A stretch of 33,817 nt of DNA from CAYJSJ01 sp964373065 (GTDB lineage Bacteria > Patescibacteriota > Gracilibacteria > Peribacterales > Peribacteraceae), in assembly GCA_964373065.1 (NCBI GenBank), contig CAYJSJ010000014.1:1-33817 (forward strand). Reading direction: 5' to 3'. Positions 15,285 to 24,359 of this stretch are shown here, piece by piece. Position 1 is the first letter of the stretch. Every line of letters begins with the position of its first letter. Made by a program: the position numbers and the translations under genes. The notes below the pieces were generated by a model. It ran no database searches. It was not told the DNA's origin and saw only the letters and a program-made list of their open reading frames with translations.

Positions 15285-15512
15285 TTCTGTAGAACATTCC
15301 TCCCGAAACATCATGACAGCTTGCAAAACTTGAGCCTCGCCTGCAAGCGATGTAATTGTTCGAAAAAAAATACGCTCCTGCACGCTGTTGCACTGGAAAC
15401 ACTTCTCACGCGTGCCAAGAATCTGGCACCGCAAATTCTCAAACACTCTTGCCAGCATCTGCTGGCGCAGACGAAGAAGCGACACCCGAACGCTGCGATC
15501 AGGTTTGTTTGA
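15285..15512 (+). pseudogene. Possible remnant of an HNH endonuclease C-terminus
   Basis: A frame overlapping the end of the GIY-YIG gene runs to TGA at 15512. It contains SLQNLSLACKRCNCSKKN (about 15318-15371), which matches the NL.LAC..CN..K core of HNH nucleases. The usual first Cys pair and DH motif are missing, and no start or promoter is visible. I read it as the tail of a lost HNH gene. Chance resemblance cannot be excluded. Confidence 0.35.
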
Positions 15513-16302
15513 TGAGATCCAATGCCCCGCATATCCACTGCACATGCGTTTCAATGCGCTTTCGGAGTGGCCAGAGTGTCGGAGTTTCCGTGGTAATGGC
15601 ATGCTTGGTCCAGCGCGAGAGGAGAAACGCATCGAAACTTTTCGTGTGATGCTCTGCGAGATTTCCGTGTGATGCGATGACTCCATCGTCGTTTCTTTCT
15701 CTATAGATCTCCGTCCAGTGACAGACATCTTCCGTTGGAAGAAGATCAATGAGGGCACGACCGATACCTTTCCTCATATCTGCAATATTCTCGTAGAGGT
15801 AACATTGCTCTGGAATCGGCGCATTGGGCATATGGAGCACAGCCGCATCCGACGGGTCCTCGTGCAGATCGAGCACGAGTCGCACATGCGCTTCAAACGT
15901 CGTGAGCCAATCTTCTATGACGCGCACCTCCTGCTGAGAGGCGTTCGTACCGAAGAGTCGGTTGATATTGTTTCCGGATGCGGTCAGCCGAGTCGCATCC
16001 TCAAATCCGCTCGGATTCATGCAGGGAAATGCAATGATGTTGCAATGATTGCGGTAGTGCTCCACAGCATCCTTCAGGAACGATACTATCGCATATACAC
16101 CGGCAGGCTCATTCCCATGGATACCGCCTGCCAAGAGTACGGTTTGGCATTTTTTCTGAGGTACATGAGGATAGGTTGCAACTAGCAGAGGATAACGACG
16201 CTCGCCGTATGAAGCAGATCCGATCTCGCGGGTGAGCACGTGAGGGCAACGCGCGAGCGTTTGCGCTACGTCGCGATCAAATGATGAAGGAGGATGCGCC
16301 AT
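15499..16302 (-). CDS. M14-family zinc carboxypeptidase (AstE/AspA-like deacylase)
   Basis: 267 residues. The zinc-binding set is complete: HxxE in GGIHGNEPAG (His62, Glu65) and the third ligand in DLHED (His147). Substrate-binding NPSGFEDATR and GNNINRLF match the NP.G....R and N.NR motifs of M14 enzymes, and the late TTETP supplies the likely general-base Glu. It would cut a terminal amino acid or acyl group from a peptide or amino acid. There is no signal peptide, so it is probably cytoplasmic. It is divergent from the M3 peptidase gene, with about 70 bp between the starts, which suggests a shared role in using imported peptides. Confidence 0.88.
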   Translation of the reverse strand: MAHPPSSFDRDVAQTLARCPHVLTREIGSASYGERRYPLLVATYPHVPQKKCQTVLLAGGIHGNEPAGVYAIVSFLKDAVEHYRNHCNIIAFPCMNPSGFEDATRLTASGNNINRLFGTNASQQEVRVIEDWLTTFEAHVRLVLDLHEDPSDAAVLHMPNAPIPEQCYLYENIADMRKGIGRALIDLLPTEDVCHWTEIYRERNDDGVIASHGNLAEHHTKSFDAFLLSRWTKHAITTETPTLWPLRKRIETHVQWICGALDLIKQT

Positions 16303-16371
16303 ACATGCAATCTTTAGACTCAGAGAGTAGCATCCGGAAGGAAAGAATGTATACTGCGAACCTTTCTCGTT

Positions 16372-18099
16372 ATGTCTTCTCTTCGACGCTATCGACCCAC
16401 CCTTGATCTCCTGCAGGAAGAAGTATCGGATACACTAATATTCCATCCACGATCGGAACGTGGTCTTGCAGAAAAAATAAGAAGAACGAGCGATTGCGAG
16501 CGCATATACTTAGAAATGCTCCTGAAGACAGAGATCGAAGCATACAAAAACGCAGGGCGTCACGCTTTGCCCGACCTACTCGGGCCTTTCTACGTTCATA
16601 CAGATCCGGAGGCCTCAGCCTTAAAGCAGCCACTCTTTACGTCCATCGTCGAGCATCCCTCTTTCCCTGCTCTTCGGCGCTCTCCCCTCTATAAAAATGC
16701 ATGCAGGAACATACAACTTCAATGCGAGCAATTTACCCCGGAGAACCATGATTGTGAGATCGGACTCAAAAAGTACGAGGATGAAGCAGACCGAATCCAC
16801 AGCGGAATCACCGTCGAGCTCGATGGAGAACGCATCGCCATAGGGCAAGCAGAAGCTAGGTGTTACTCCTCTGATCGCGCGGCAAGCGAGCACGTCTGGC
16901 GCTCCATCCAGCATGTGAGAGCGGAAAAAAAAGACGCTCTAGACATCGCCAGTGGCGGTAGCATCCGTTTGCGGCATGCCATCGCGAAAAACGCCGGTCA
17001 CTCCTCCTACTCCCAGTACCAGCTCTATGGAAACTCTGTGGCGGTTTCCGTAAGCGGTGCGCGTGAGTTTGCACGCGCCGTAAAGCGCATTGCACTGCCG
17101 CTCTCAGAAACAATTACAGAGCGTCACAAAAAGAGATTGGGGCTTACTGTTGTCTATCCGTGGGATACGAATGCAGCTCGCGGCGGCGGGGTTGCTACTC
17201 CAAAGGGCATGGAACCACTCCGACCATTTGAAACACATAAAGAATTACTCTGTGGGGTACAGGAAATACTTGAGCGACTGCACCCAATGTTCGGTACGTA
17301 CTTTCAGGAGCTCGTCGATGCGCGTCTCATTAATGTCCGCATGCGTAAAGGCAAAACTCCACCGGCACTCTGCCTGACGACCCCCTCACTCGACCTTGCG
17401 TACGTGCAGTCTCCGAGCACGGGCACACACGAGGATATGGTGACTCTCGTGCACGAAATGGGGCACGCACTAGAGACACTGTACGGCAGGGATCGCACTC
17501 TGGTCTACGATCGAGAGATGTTTACGGATTCCCTGACCTCCGAGACGATGAGTCAAACTTTAGAAATGCTCACGATGCCGCACTGGAACGTCTTCTACGA
17601 TGCAGAGGATCATAAAAGAGCCGAGCGCACGCATCTGGAAGAAATCGTTCGATTCTTCGGGTGGGCAGTCACGGTCGATCGCTTTGAACACTACCTGCAT
17701 AGAAATCCCGAAAATCACACAAAAAAAGCGCAGGATGCGTACTTCGGCAATCTCATGCGTCAGTATTATCCCCGCAATATCTCTTGGCACGGCTTGGAAC
17801 CAATACGAAAAAATTACTGGCAGCAGCAATCCCACATCTTCTCCTCGCCGTTTTACTACATCGATTACGCCATCTCACGCATCACCGCGCTCCAGATGTA
17901 CAAACGCTCCCTCGAAGATCCACAGGGTGCCGTGGAAGGGCTCATGCGCGGCCTCTCCCTTGGGGCGGGAACACCCTATAGAGAAGTCTGTAAAGCGATG
18001 GGAACGACATTTATCTCCCCGAGTCGTAAGGATTTCCCCGATCACCTGCGGTCACTCCTGCACTTCGTCATGGATCGCCTCGATGGACTCGATGATTGA
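16372..18099 (+). CDS. M3-family oligoendopeptidase (PepF-like)
   Basis: 575 residues, close to the ~600 usual for PepF. The zinc site HEMGHALETL begins at His361, and the second Glu region (ETMSQTLEML) follows about 30 residues later as in M3 peptidases. The N-terminal half is the helical cap. It degrades short peptides in the cytoplasm; there is no signal peptide. TATACT lies 16 nt before the ATG with TG directly in front, and no Shine-Dalgarno is present. The HD-domain gene follows with at most 54 bp between. Confidence 0.9.
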   Translation: MSSLRRYRPTLDLLQEEVSDTLIFHPRSERGLAEKIRRTSDCERIYLEMLLKTEIEAYKNAGRHALPDLLGPFYVHTDPEASALKQPLFTSIVEHPSFPALRRSPLYKNACRNIQLQCEQFTPENHDCEIGLKKYEDEADRIHSGITVELDGERIAIGQAEARCYSSDRAASEHVWRSIQHVRAEKKDALDIASGGSIRLRHAIAKNAGHSSYSQYQLYGNSVAVSVSGAREFARAVKRIALPLSETITERHKKRLGLTVVYPWDTNAARGGGVATPKGMEPLRPFETHKELLCGVQEILERLHPMFGTYFQELVDARLINVRMRKGKTPPALCLTTPSLDLAYVQSPSTGTHEDMVTLVHEMGHALETLYGRDRTLVYDREMFTDSLTSETMSQTLEMLTMPHWNVFYDAEDHKRAERTHLEEIVRFFGWAVTVDRFEHYLHRNPENHTKKAQDAYFGNLMRQYYPRNISWHGLEPIRKNYWQQQSHIFSSPFYYIDYAISRITALQMYKRSLEDPQGAVEGLMRGLSLGAGTPYREVCKAMGTTFISPSRKDFPDHLRSLLHFVMDRLDGLDD

Positions 18100-18153
18100 G
18101 TGACGGAGAACCGTTGTCGAGGTATGACACCCGTGCTAGAGTTCCTCCCTTCT

Positions 18154-19134
18154 ATGCCTACTTCGCGACCAACACTTATTCATCCAGATCTCTTCGACAA
18201 ACGACCGGAAGAGATAAAGCAGCCATCTGTGCAACCGGAGCCTCCGCTTGCAGAGGACATGCAGCAACTCTATGAGCATATAGCATCTCTTGACCCCTTT
18301 CTCTTTCAACATAACGCAAAAACACTCCATCATGTTCTCGCCGACAGCGATGCGGTAGACATGATTCGGTTTGTGCAACGCTCCAAGCTCGCCCAATGGT
18401 TTTCGGATCATGCACACCTCTACCTTTCTGTGCCTGCATCATCGTACAATTATGACCTTCCACACGAGCATCAGCACCACGATTGCCATACGCATGGACT
18501 CATGGTCCATTATGCCCGTATGTACGCATCTATCGTGCGCGACATGCAGTCTGGAGCAAACATACCGCCGCCTCGGTATTCACTGGAAGACATGATGATG
18601 GGGATCTGGCTGCATGATGCCGGAAAAATTTTCACCTACGCGCGGATCGGTACGACAAATTGGTGGACGTACCGTAAGCACCCGGAAGATGAGGATCAGG
18701 CGGACTTGATCGCAGATGCTCTCTATGAGAGCAATACCAAACTCGAAAAATGGGAACGACGCCTGCTTGCGTTCCAGCTTTTGGGATCAGGTACCACGAT
18801 GCAGCTCGGAAAAGAGGATGACGCAGCATACTTCGTCAAACGCGCCGATGGTGCGGCCGAACGGACATCGGAGAGCGTAGCGTGGACAGGAGCTAATTTG
18901 CTCTGCCCAAACAGGGAATGCGGACACACCCTCAAGCTCAATGTTCCCCGCAATCTCGGTAGGGGGGACGAATTGTTTCCTGTTGCAACGTACGAGTGTC
19001 CACGAAAAGCTCACAAGACGAAATGCACGCCGAGAACTCCGACCGATGCTTTTTCCGTCGAAGAATCACGACAATTTCACGAGAAATTCCGCATTATGAT
19101 TCCTCTCACAGCCAATGCCGCGCCGGAATCGTGA
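18154..19134 (+). CDS. HD-domain phosphohydrolase with C-terminal zinc-ribbon-like segment
   Basis: 326 residues from this start. The metal-binding HD set is intact: His in CHTHGLMVH (~112-114), HD in WLHDAGK (154-155), and the last Asp in VKRADGA (232). The C-terminus has CPNREC and CPRKAHKTKC, four to five Cys that could bind zinc. HD proteins hydrolyse nucleotides or act as nucleases. The frame opens at GTG 18100, one base past the M3 stop, with ATGs at 18124 and 18154. I chose 18154 because TGC-TAGAGT (18134-18142) lies 11 nt before it. The gene overlaps the helicase gene by 20 bp, so the two proteins are likely partners. Together they resemble the HD plus SF2 pairing of Cas3, but there is no CRISPR or cas gene here. 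Confidence 0.82.
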   Translation: MPTSRPTLIHPDLFDKRPEEIKQPSVQPEPPLAEDMQQLYEHIASLDPFLFQHNAKTLHHVLADSDAVDMIRFVQRSKLAQWFSDHAHLYLSVPASSYNYDLPHEHQHHDCHTHGLMVHYARMYASIVRDMQSGANIPPPRYSLEDMMMGIWLHDAGKIFTYARIGTTNWWTYRKHPEDEDQADLIADALYESNTKLEKWERRLLAFQLLGSGTTMQLGKEDDAAYFVKRADGAAERTSESVAWTGANLLCPNRECGHTLKLNVPRNLGRGDELFPVATYECPRKAHKTKCTPRTPTDAFSVEESRQFHEKFRIMIPLTANAAPES

Positions 19135-21433
19135 ATTACCCCCAGAATTGATCGATGCATTGCAGATGCATGGATTTCCTCCCGATGAGCAGGAGGGCAT
19201 CCTTCGGATGCTCGAAAGGGTAGCGGGAATAGCGCACAGATCATGGGAACGCTACAACCAAGCGATCCTGGCAAAAGACCCTGTCAAACAATTGCCTGTG
19301 TTCAACCTGCAATCTGCCGCACTGCATCTACGACATGCAATCGGCCACCTCCTGGAGCGACCAAACGATTCCCGCCATATCTGGGAGACTGTTCTCCGGC
19401 TTTCCAGAGAAGATGCACTGCCGTCGCGAGACACAGGCAGCCAAGAGGAGTGGCCCTACGCGCCCCTGCGTCCGAAGCAGCATCAACGCTATGCAATACG
19501 CTGGGTCATGCAACAAAAAGGCAATTGTCTGATTGTGAAGCCGACCGGATTTGGAAAAACTCTCGACGCTGCGAAGATTTTGGAGGAAACGCTGCGAGAA
19601 GTGACCGGAGGGCGCGAAGGACACGCACGTTCTTCGAAAGCATTTATGTGCATTCTCACTGCACCCACAAAACCGCTCGTCGCACAACACATCGCGTCGT
19701 TTGACTCCGGAAAATATGGAGCAGTCGCAAAGGAAATGCTCGCGCAGGGTTCCCTCCGGATCGACACTCCTCATAAATTCATGAAAGAGATCGAACATTT
19801 TCAGGACATAGCGTACATTCTGCTCTTTGTGGATGAAGGCGATTACGGCATCCAGGCAGGCACGGGTGACTACCCAATTTTTCCTTTGGCAAAATTACTT
19901 GGCTGCTTGGAGAACCGTAGCGACCGTCGACTGGTAGCACTGACAGCTACGGCGAAGGGGAGAGACATGGAAGGATTTCGTACCATGCTTTCCATCGAAC
20001 ACGTCCTGAGTGAAGAAACCGATAAACCGTACGCCCGCCTTCTGGAACTTCAGCGGCGAACACGCATGGTGCGCATCGAGTATTGCCCAGCGACATGGGA
20101 ACATCACTTCATTGTCGAACAGATGCAGCAGTGGCTTCTGGAAGAAATCCACGTGCTCCGCGATTGCTTCGTGCATGATGATCCGGACAAAAAGCACTTC
20201 CCCCGCTTCCCCGTTCCCGAGCTTGACCCCGAGAAGATTCCATCGATCACACACGATGTTTTAGAAGACATCCTTCATCGACTTACAGCAATTGAGGAGC
20301 AAACATTTGAACGTGATGATGTCGTCCATGTACGAAAGAGGAGGAGCCTCCGCGGCCTCTGGCATCGTACGGAGTCGGAGCGGCAAGACAATGGAGAACT
20401 TTCTGGCACATCGAAAAGAGAATTGAGGAAATACCGCAGGGCGCTCTACGGATTCCGGTCTCTCATCGATCTCTATCACACGACGGACTGCAACTCCTAC
20501 GCACCTCTTCTGGGGAAAGTGTATACAGCCGGAGAGGAAATTGCAGCGCTGGAAGCTAGGAAATTACTCGCTAAGTCCCCCTGCACCATCGAAAGCGTTT
20601 CTCGATTCCTCGGTCGATTTGAGCGGATCGATATGCCGTTTTATGAAACGCTTGAGAATATACGTCGCACTCTTCTGCGATTACGCGTGTGGGATTCCCT
20701 TCCTGAACCCATCCACGATGACCAACGCGAAGTGGCGTGGAACGAGATCATCCGCTGCTTGCGAGAGCTTGCAGATATTGAAACGAATTCGAAGCACGAT
20801 TCCGAGGAAGAACGCTCCCGTATCGCAAGACTCTATAAGTTCTTCCACAATAAATGGCTTAGAAGAGCCGTAGAAGGTATCCAACGCGTCGGGGCGCACC
20901 CGAAGGAACAGCGCTTCCTCGAGACCATTCCGAAAATGCTTGCGAAACCCGATGCCCGCATTCTGGCCTCGATTCAATACAAAACGACGCTCTTCCATCT
21001 TTTTGATGTCCTGCGAAAAAATGGTATCCCCGCTGATTTCTTGATAGGAGGCGGCGGAACGCAGATTGCCGCGCATAATGCGCTTGCACGTAAGAGGTTC
21101 GAGAGCGGAGAAATTCGCCTGCTCCTCGGGACAAGCGTGACCGATCGCGGCATGGACCTGCGGGGCGCGAATATCCTCGCCGAATACGACCTGAGCTTCA
21201 GCGACCGCCAGCGCGTCCAGCGCCATGGACGCGTGGGGCGCTCCGATGCAATCATGGCCGAGTGCTGTGCATTTCTGTTGAACCGAAGAGGCTCGCGCGA
21301 TGAAATCCTTGCACGATTGATCACAGAGGGAAACTGGAATGCCAGTGAACAGTGCTCGGCAAACGCAAGCTCCGCAAAAGGAGCATTATCCCCTCCGAAC
21401 CTTCCGAAGGAGTCACCACCAGATCATGCTTGA
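19115..21433 (+). CDS. SF2 DNA/RNA helicase coupled to the HD protein
   Basis: 772 residues. An N-terminal domain of ~115 residues precedes the core, with Q-like PLRPKQHQRYAI, motif I PTGFGKT (143-149), motif II DEGD (240-243, a variant of DExx), motif III LTATA (276-280), motif V (GTSVTDRGMDL) and motif VI QRHGRVGR (from 702). Between the two RecA domains lies a ~300-residue charged helical insert, larger than in ordinary DEAD proteins and reminiscent of Hef/RIG-I-type helicases. It starts inside the HD gene (20-bp overlap), which implies coupled translation. Its last 113 bp overlap the 3' end of recJ on the other strand. Subfamily and role are uncertain: repair or defence. Confidence 0.88.
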   Translation: MPRRNRELPPELIDALQMHGFPPDEQEGILRMLERVAGIAHRSWERYNQAILAKDPVKQLPVFNLQSAALHLRHAIGHLLERPNDSRHIWETVLRLSREDALPSRDTGSQEEWPYAPLRPKQHQRYAIRWVMQQKGNCLIVKPTGFGKTLDAAKILEETLREVTGGREGHARSSKAFMCILTAPTKPLVAQHIASFDSGKYGAVAKEMLAQGSLRIDTPHKFMKEIEHFQDIAYILLFVDEGDYGIQAGTGDYPIFPLAKLLGCLENRSDRRLVALTATAKGRDMEGFRTMLSIEHVLSEETDKPYARLLELQRRTRMVRIEYCPATWEHHFIVEQMQQWLLEEIHVLRDCFVHDDPDKKHFPRFPVPELDPEKIPSITHDVLEDILHRLTAIEEQTFERDDVVHVRKRRSLRGLWHRTESERQDNGELSGTSKRELRKYRRALYGFRSLIDLYHTTDCNSYAPLLGKVYTAGEEIAALEARKLLAKSPCTIESVSRFLGRFERIDMPFYETLENIRRTLLRLRVWDSLPEPIHDDQREVAWNEIIRCLRELADIETNSKHDSEEERSRIARLYKFFHNKWLRRAVEGIQRVGAHPKEQRFLETIPKMLAKPDARILASIQYKTTLFHLFDVLRKNGIPADFLIGGGGTQIAAHNALARKRFESGEIRLLLGTSVTDRGMDLRGANILAEYDLSFSDRQRVQRHGRVGRSDAIMAECCAFLLNRRGSRDEILARLITEGNWNASEQCSANASSAKGALSPPNLPKESPPDHA

Positions 21434-23060
21434 GGTGTTCTATGCTTGGGTTTGGTCGACCGAAGAAGTATCCCATCATGCGACCAAGAGAGGTCTCCAG
21501 TCGTACGTGTCGGTCGAGTGCTCCCACGCAATCGGCTCCTAGAACCTGCACATTCGGAATAAGGATCTTCGGTGCTTCATTCTCGCGTCCAAACGGCCCG
21601 AGATCCCGAAGCAGACTCTTCAGTGCCTCCCGATGCCCCTCCATGATGCAACGCATGGCATCTGCCTCTATGACAGCATCGATGTCGAGACCGGGCTCCA
21701 AGCGTTCGTGTTGCAGGAGCTGCTCTGCGTCACGGAAGAGCCGCTCTCGAAAAGCAGGAAAACAATTCTTCTTTACGGTAAACCCTGCCGCATGATGGTG
21801 CCCGCCGAGTGCATGAAGCGTATCTGCTTGGCGCTGTAACGCATGCGTGATGTGATACGCGTCTATGCTACGAGCCGAACCTTTTCCACTCTGCGTGACT
21901 GCTGCGCACGGTTTCCCCGTTTTTTCCACGACTTCCGCCGCAAAAAGACCGACCAGGCCTTCGTGAAAAACTTCAAAATCGTCTCCCGTTAGCACGACGA
22001 TGGACTTTTCGCGTTGATGATGGATGGTTTTTCTGATGGTAGTTTGCGCTCTGTCTTGCAGATTACGACGTATCATAAAGAGCTGTAGTAAATCGTTGGC
22101 GGCTCCCGGATCATCGTGAAGCATGAGTGCTTCTGCAGGGTTTTGTACGTTTCTGTCCCGCGGTATGCGATGGCTTGCGTTGATGATGGGTGCGATCCAG
22201 TACGCAAGCATTTCAGACGTCGCAGCTTCCCACCGCTGCCGCCGTGCGATGCAAAGGCTACGCAATGCGGGATGTGGATGCGCCCGCATCTCTTCCAGAC
22301 CCAACTGAACAAGCATGCGATTTTCCAAACGGAGCTTCACGACATCGGCAACAGTGGCCAGTGCAAGTAACCCAAGCGGCGGTGCTTCTCCTCTGAGTAC
22401 TTGCGCCACCTTCCAAGCGACTCCGCTTCCGCACAAATCTTTATTGGGATACTGGCATTCGGGTTGATGGGGATTTACCACAATGGCATCGGGAAGCGTG
22501 TGCGTGAGGTGATGATCGAGAACAATGGTATCCACACCCTGTTTACGAAGATCAGAGATTGCCGCGTCAGCCGCATCTCCACTGCCATTGTCGATCGTGA
22601 TCACGAGCGATGCCTGCGTTTGCATAATGCGTGGAAGCAGCTCTTGCCTCAGCCCGTAACCGTCCAGAAAACGATCGGGGATGATCCACGAGAGCTGTTC
22701 CCGTGCCTGTGGCCAACGCGCACAGATGTTTTCTACCAAAATCGTCGTACCACAGAGCCCGTCCACATCGTAGTCCCCCACTATGGTGACGCGCTCTCCG
22801 CTTTCGATGGCGGACGTGATGCGCTCTGCCGCCACACCGAGGTTCTTCAAAAGAAGTGGATCATGCAGGGCATCGCATGACGGCTCCGCAGAAAGCTCAT
22901 GTTCTAATCGTCTCTTCGCAATGAGCACACGCCGCAGGTCATCGACTGTTACAGTCGGCGGATCACTGCGTGCAGGTACCTTCCATACTTTGCCGTCGAT
23001 GGAGGCTTCGGAGTGCAAAGGGGAGGGAGTATACCACCCAAAGAATCGCCCTTTCTTCAT
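21321..23060 (-). CDS. recJ: Single-stranded-DNA exonuclease RecJ (DHH/DHHA1)
   Basis: 579 residues. The DHH phosphoesterase motifs are DYDVDG (96-101), DNGSGD (157-162) and DHH (182-184). The DHHA1 domain has GGHHHAAGF, and a C-terminal OB-type region follows. RecJ degrades ssDNA 5' to 3' in recombination and mismatch repair. The open frame extends 270 codons further upstream, but that part is the shadow of the DEAD-box gene on the other strand. I start at ATG 23060 because MKKGRFFGWY leads directly into the domain and a TACGGT lies 7 nt before it. The 3' end overlaps the SF2 helicase gene tail-to-tail. Confidence 0.93.
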   Translation of the reverse strand: MKKGRFFGWYTPSPLHSEASIDGKVWKVPARSDPPTVTVDDLRRVLIAKRRLEHELSAEPSCDALHDPLLLKNLGVAAERITSAIESGERVTIVGDYDVDGLCGTTILVENICARWPQAREQLSWIIPDRFLDGYGLRQELLPRIMQTQASLVITIDNGSGDAADAAISDLRKQGVDTIVLDHHLTHTLPDAIVVNPHQPECQYPNKDLCGSGVAWKVAQVLRGEAPPLGLLALATVADVVKLRLENRMLVQLGLEEMRAHPHPALRSLCIARRQRWEAATSEMLAYWIAPIINASHRIPRDRNVQNPAEALMLHDDPGAANDLLQLFMIRRNLQDRAQTTIRKTIHHQREKSIVVLTGDDFEVFHEGLVGLFAAEVVEKTGKPCAAVTQSGKGSARSIDAYHITHALQRQADTLHALGGHHHAAGFTVKKNCFPAFRERLFRDAEQLLQHERLEPGLDIDAVIEADAMRCIMEGHREALKSLLRDLGPFGRENEAPKILIPNVQVLGADCVGALDRHVRLETSLGRMMGYFFGRPNPSIEHLKHDLVVTPSEGSEGIMLLLRSLRLPSTVHWHSSFPL

Positions 23061-23109
23061 AGTTTTAACCGTATTTTGGCGTAGGATTCGTGCACGAGAC
23101 AACAACACC

Positions 23110-24336
23110 ATGTCACCTCCCCCCGGTACCATCACCGCAAATTTCTCCTCGCTCGGCATCGCCCCTGCCCTCCTCCAGATCCTCGTCAAAAGGAATCTGA
23201 CGACGCCGACGCCCATACAGCAACAATCGATCCCGTCGGGGCTCGAGGGCAAAGACCTCGTCGGCATTGCGCAGACCGGCACGGGAAAGACCCTTGCCTT
23301 CGGCATCCCCATGCTCCAGCGCCTTGCAGGAGGAAAAGGCCGCGGACTTGTGATCGTCCCGACGCGGGAACTCGCCGAACAAGTGGAGCAGGCACTCCGG
23401 CCGTTTTCCACCGCGCTCGGCATCCGCCTAGCGGTGCTGATCGGCGGCGTACCGTACCAGAGGCAGTTTCGCATGATCCGCGACAATCCGCGCATCATCA
23501 TCGCCACACCCGGAAGGCTCAATGACCACATGGAGAAAAAAACCATCACGCTCAAAGAAGTTTCCGTCCTTGTACTCGATGAAGCCGACCGCATGCTCGA
23601 CATGGGATTTCGTCCGCAGCTCAACCGCATTTTGGCGCATGTGCCCCGCGAGCGCCAAACGATGCTCTTCTCTGCCACCATGCCATCCGAAATTATGGAG
23701 ATTGCGCGCAAGGAAATGCGTCTTCCCCTGCGCGTCGAAGTAGCTCCCTCCGGCACAGCTGCTGCGCAGGTGACGCAAGAACTCTTCGTCGTGCGCCAGG
23801 AACACAAACTCGCACTCCTGTGCGCGCTGCTTGCCGAGCATCGCGGCAGCGTCCTCGTCTTCAGTCGCACGAAGCACGGCGCGAAGAAGATGGTGAAATC
23901 CGTCCGCGATCAGGGGCACTCCGCAGCAGAAATCCATGCGAACCGCTCCCTAAGCCAGCGCAGGGAAGCGCTCGAGGGATTCAAACGCGGGAAATACCGT
24001 GTTCTTGTAGCAACCGATATCGCTGCACGTGGCATTGATGTGGCAGACATCGCTCTCGTGATCAATTATGACCTTCCCAATGACGCGTACGATTATGTTC
24101 ACCGTATCGGCCGTACTGCGCGTGCGGGCCGCGCGGGAATGGCCATTTCCTTTGCTACCCCCAGCCAGGCACAAGATGTCGCAAGCATCGAGCGCCTTAT
24201 TCGCACCCAGATTCCACGCAAAAGTCATCCATCCATAGCACCCGGCGTCCTGCCTTCTGCGCGCAGCCCAAGCTCTGGCCATCGACCGCAACACTACGGG
24301 CCAAAGCGGTGGAAGCACCGCCCACGGAGGAGATAA
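23110..24336 (+). CDS. DEAD-box ATP-dependent RNA helicase
   Basis: 408 residues. Q-motif region TTPTPIQQQSIP, motif I AQTGTGKT (54-61), PTRELAEQ, TPGRL, DEAD (157-160), SAT, and in domain 2 ATDIAARGIDV and HRIGRTARAG. The tail after ~375 is short, basic and rich in Pro, Ser, His and Arg (ending KRWKHRPRRR), typical of RhlE-like RNA helicases. Likely roles are ribosome assembly or mRNA remodelling. The start ATG is divergent from recJ with 49 bp between them. The open frame upstream of 23110 is antisense to recJ and not used. Confidence 0.93.
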   Translation: MSPPPGTITANFSSLGIAPALLQILVKRNLTTPTPIQQQSIPSGLEGKDLVGIAQTGTGKTLAFGIPMLQRLAGGKGRGLVIVPTRELAEQVEQALRPFSTALGIRLAVLIGGVPYQRQFRMIRDNPRIIIATPGRLNDHMEKKTITLKEVSVLVLDEADRMLDMGFRPQLNRILAHVPRERQTMLFSATMPSEIMEIARKEMRLPLRVEVAPSGTAAAQVTQELFVVRQEHKLALLCALLAEHRGSVLVFSRTKHGAKKMVKSVRDQGHSAAEIHANRSLSQRREALEGFKRGKYRVLVATDIAARGIDVADIALVINYDLPNDAYDYVHRIGRTARAGRAGMAISFATPSQAQDVASIERLIRTQIPRKSHPSIAPGVLPSARSPSSGHRPQHYGPKRWKHRPRRR

Positions 24337-24359
24337 CGCTCTGCGTTCCGAGACTTTTT

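Noticed and set aside
18100..21433. Type I CRISPR Cas3 locus
   Set aside because: HD and SF2 helicase are present, but there is no repeat array and no other cas gene in the window, and the helicase motifs and insert do not match Cas3 well.
22783..23109. N-terminal extension of the DEAD-box helicase
   Set aside because: It is antisense to the recJ N-terminus and has no domain. The helicase begins at 23110.
21321..23870. An 849-residue minus-strand frame covering recJ and more
   Set aside because: The first 270 codons lie antisense to the DEAD-box gene and are Arg/Ser-rich shadow sequence. RecJ starts naturally at 23060.
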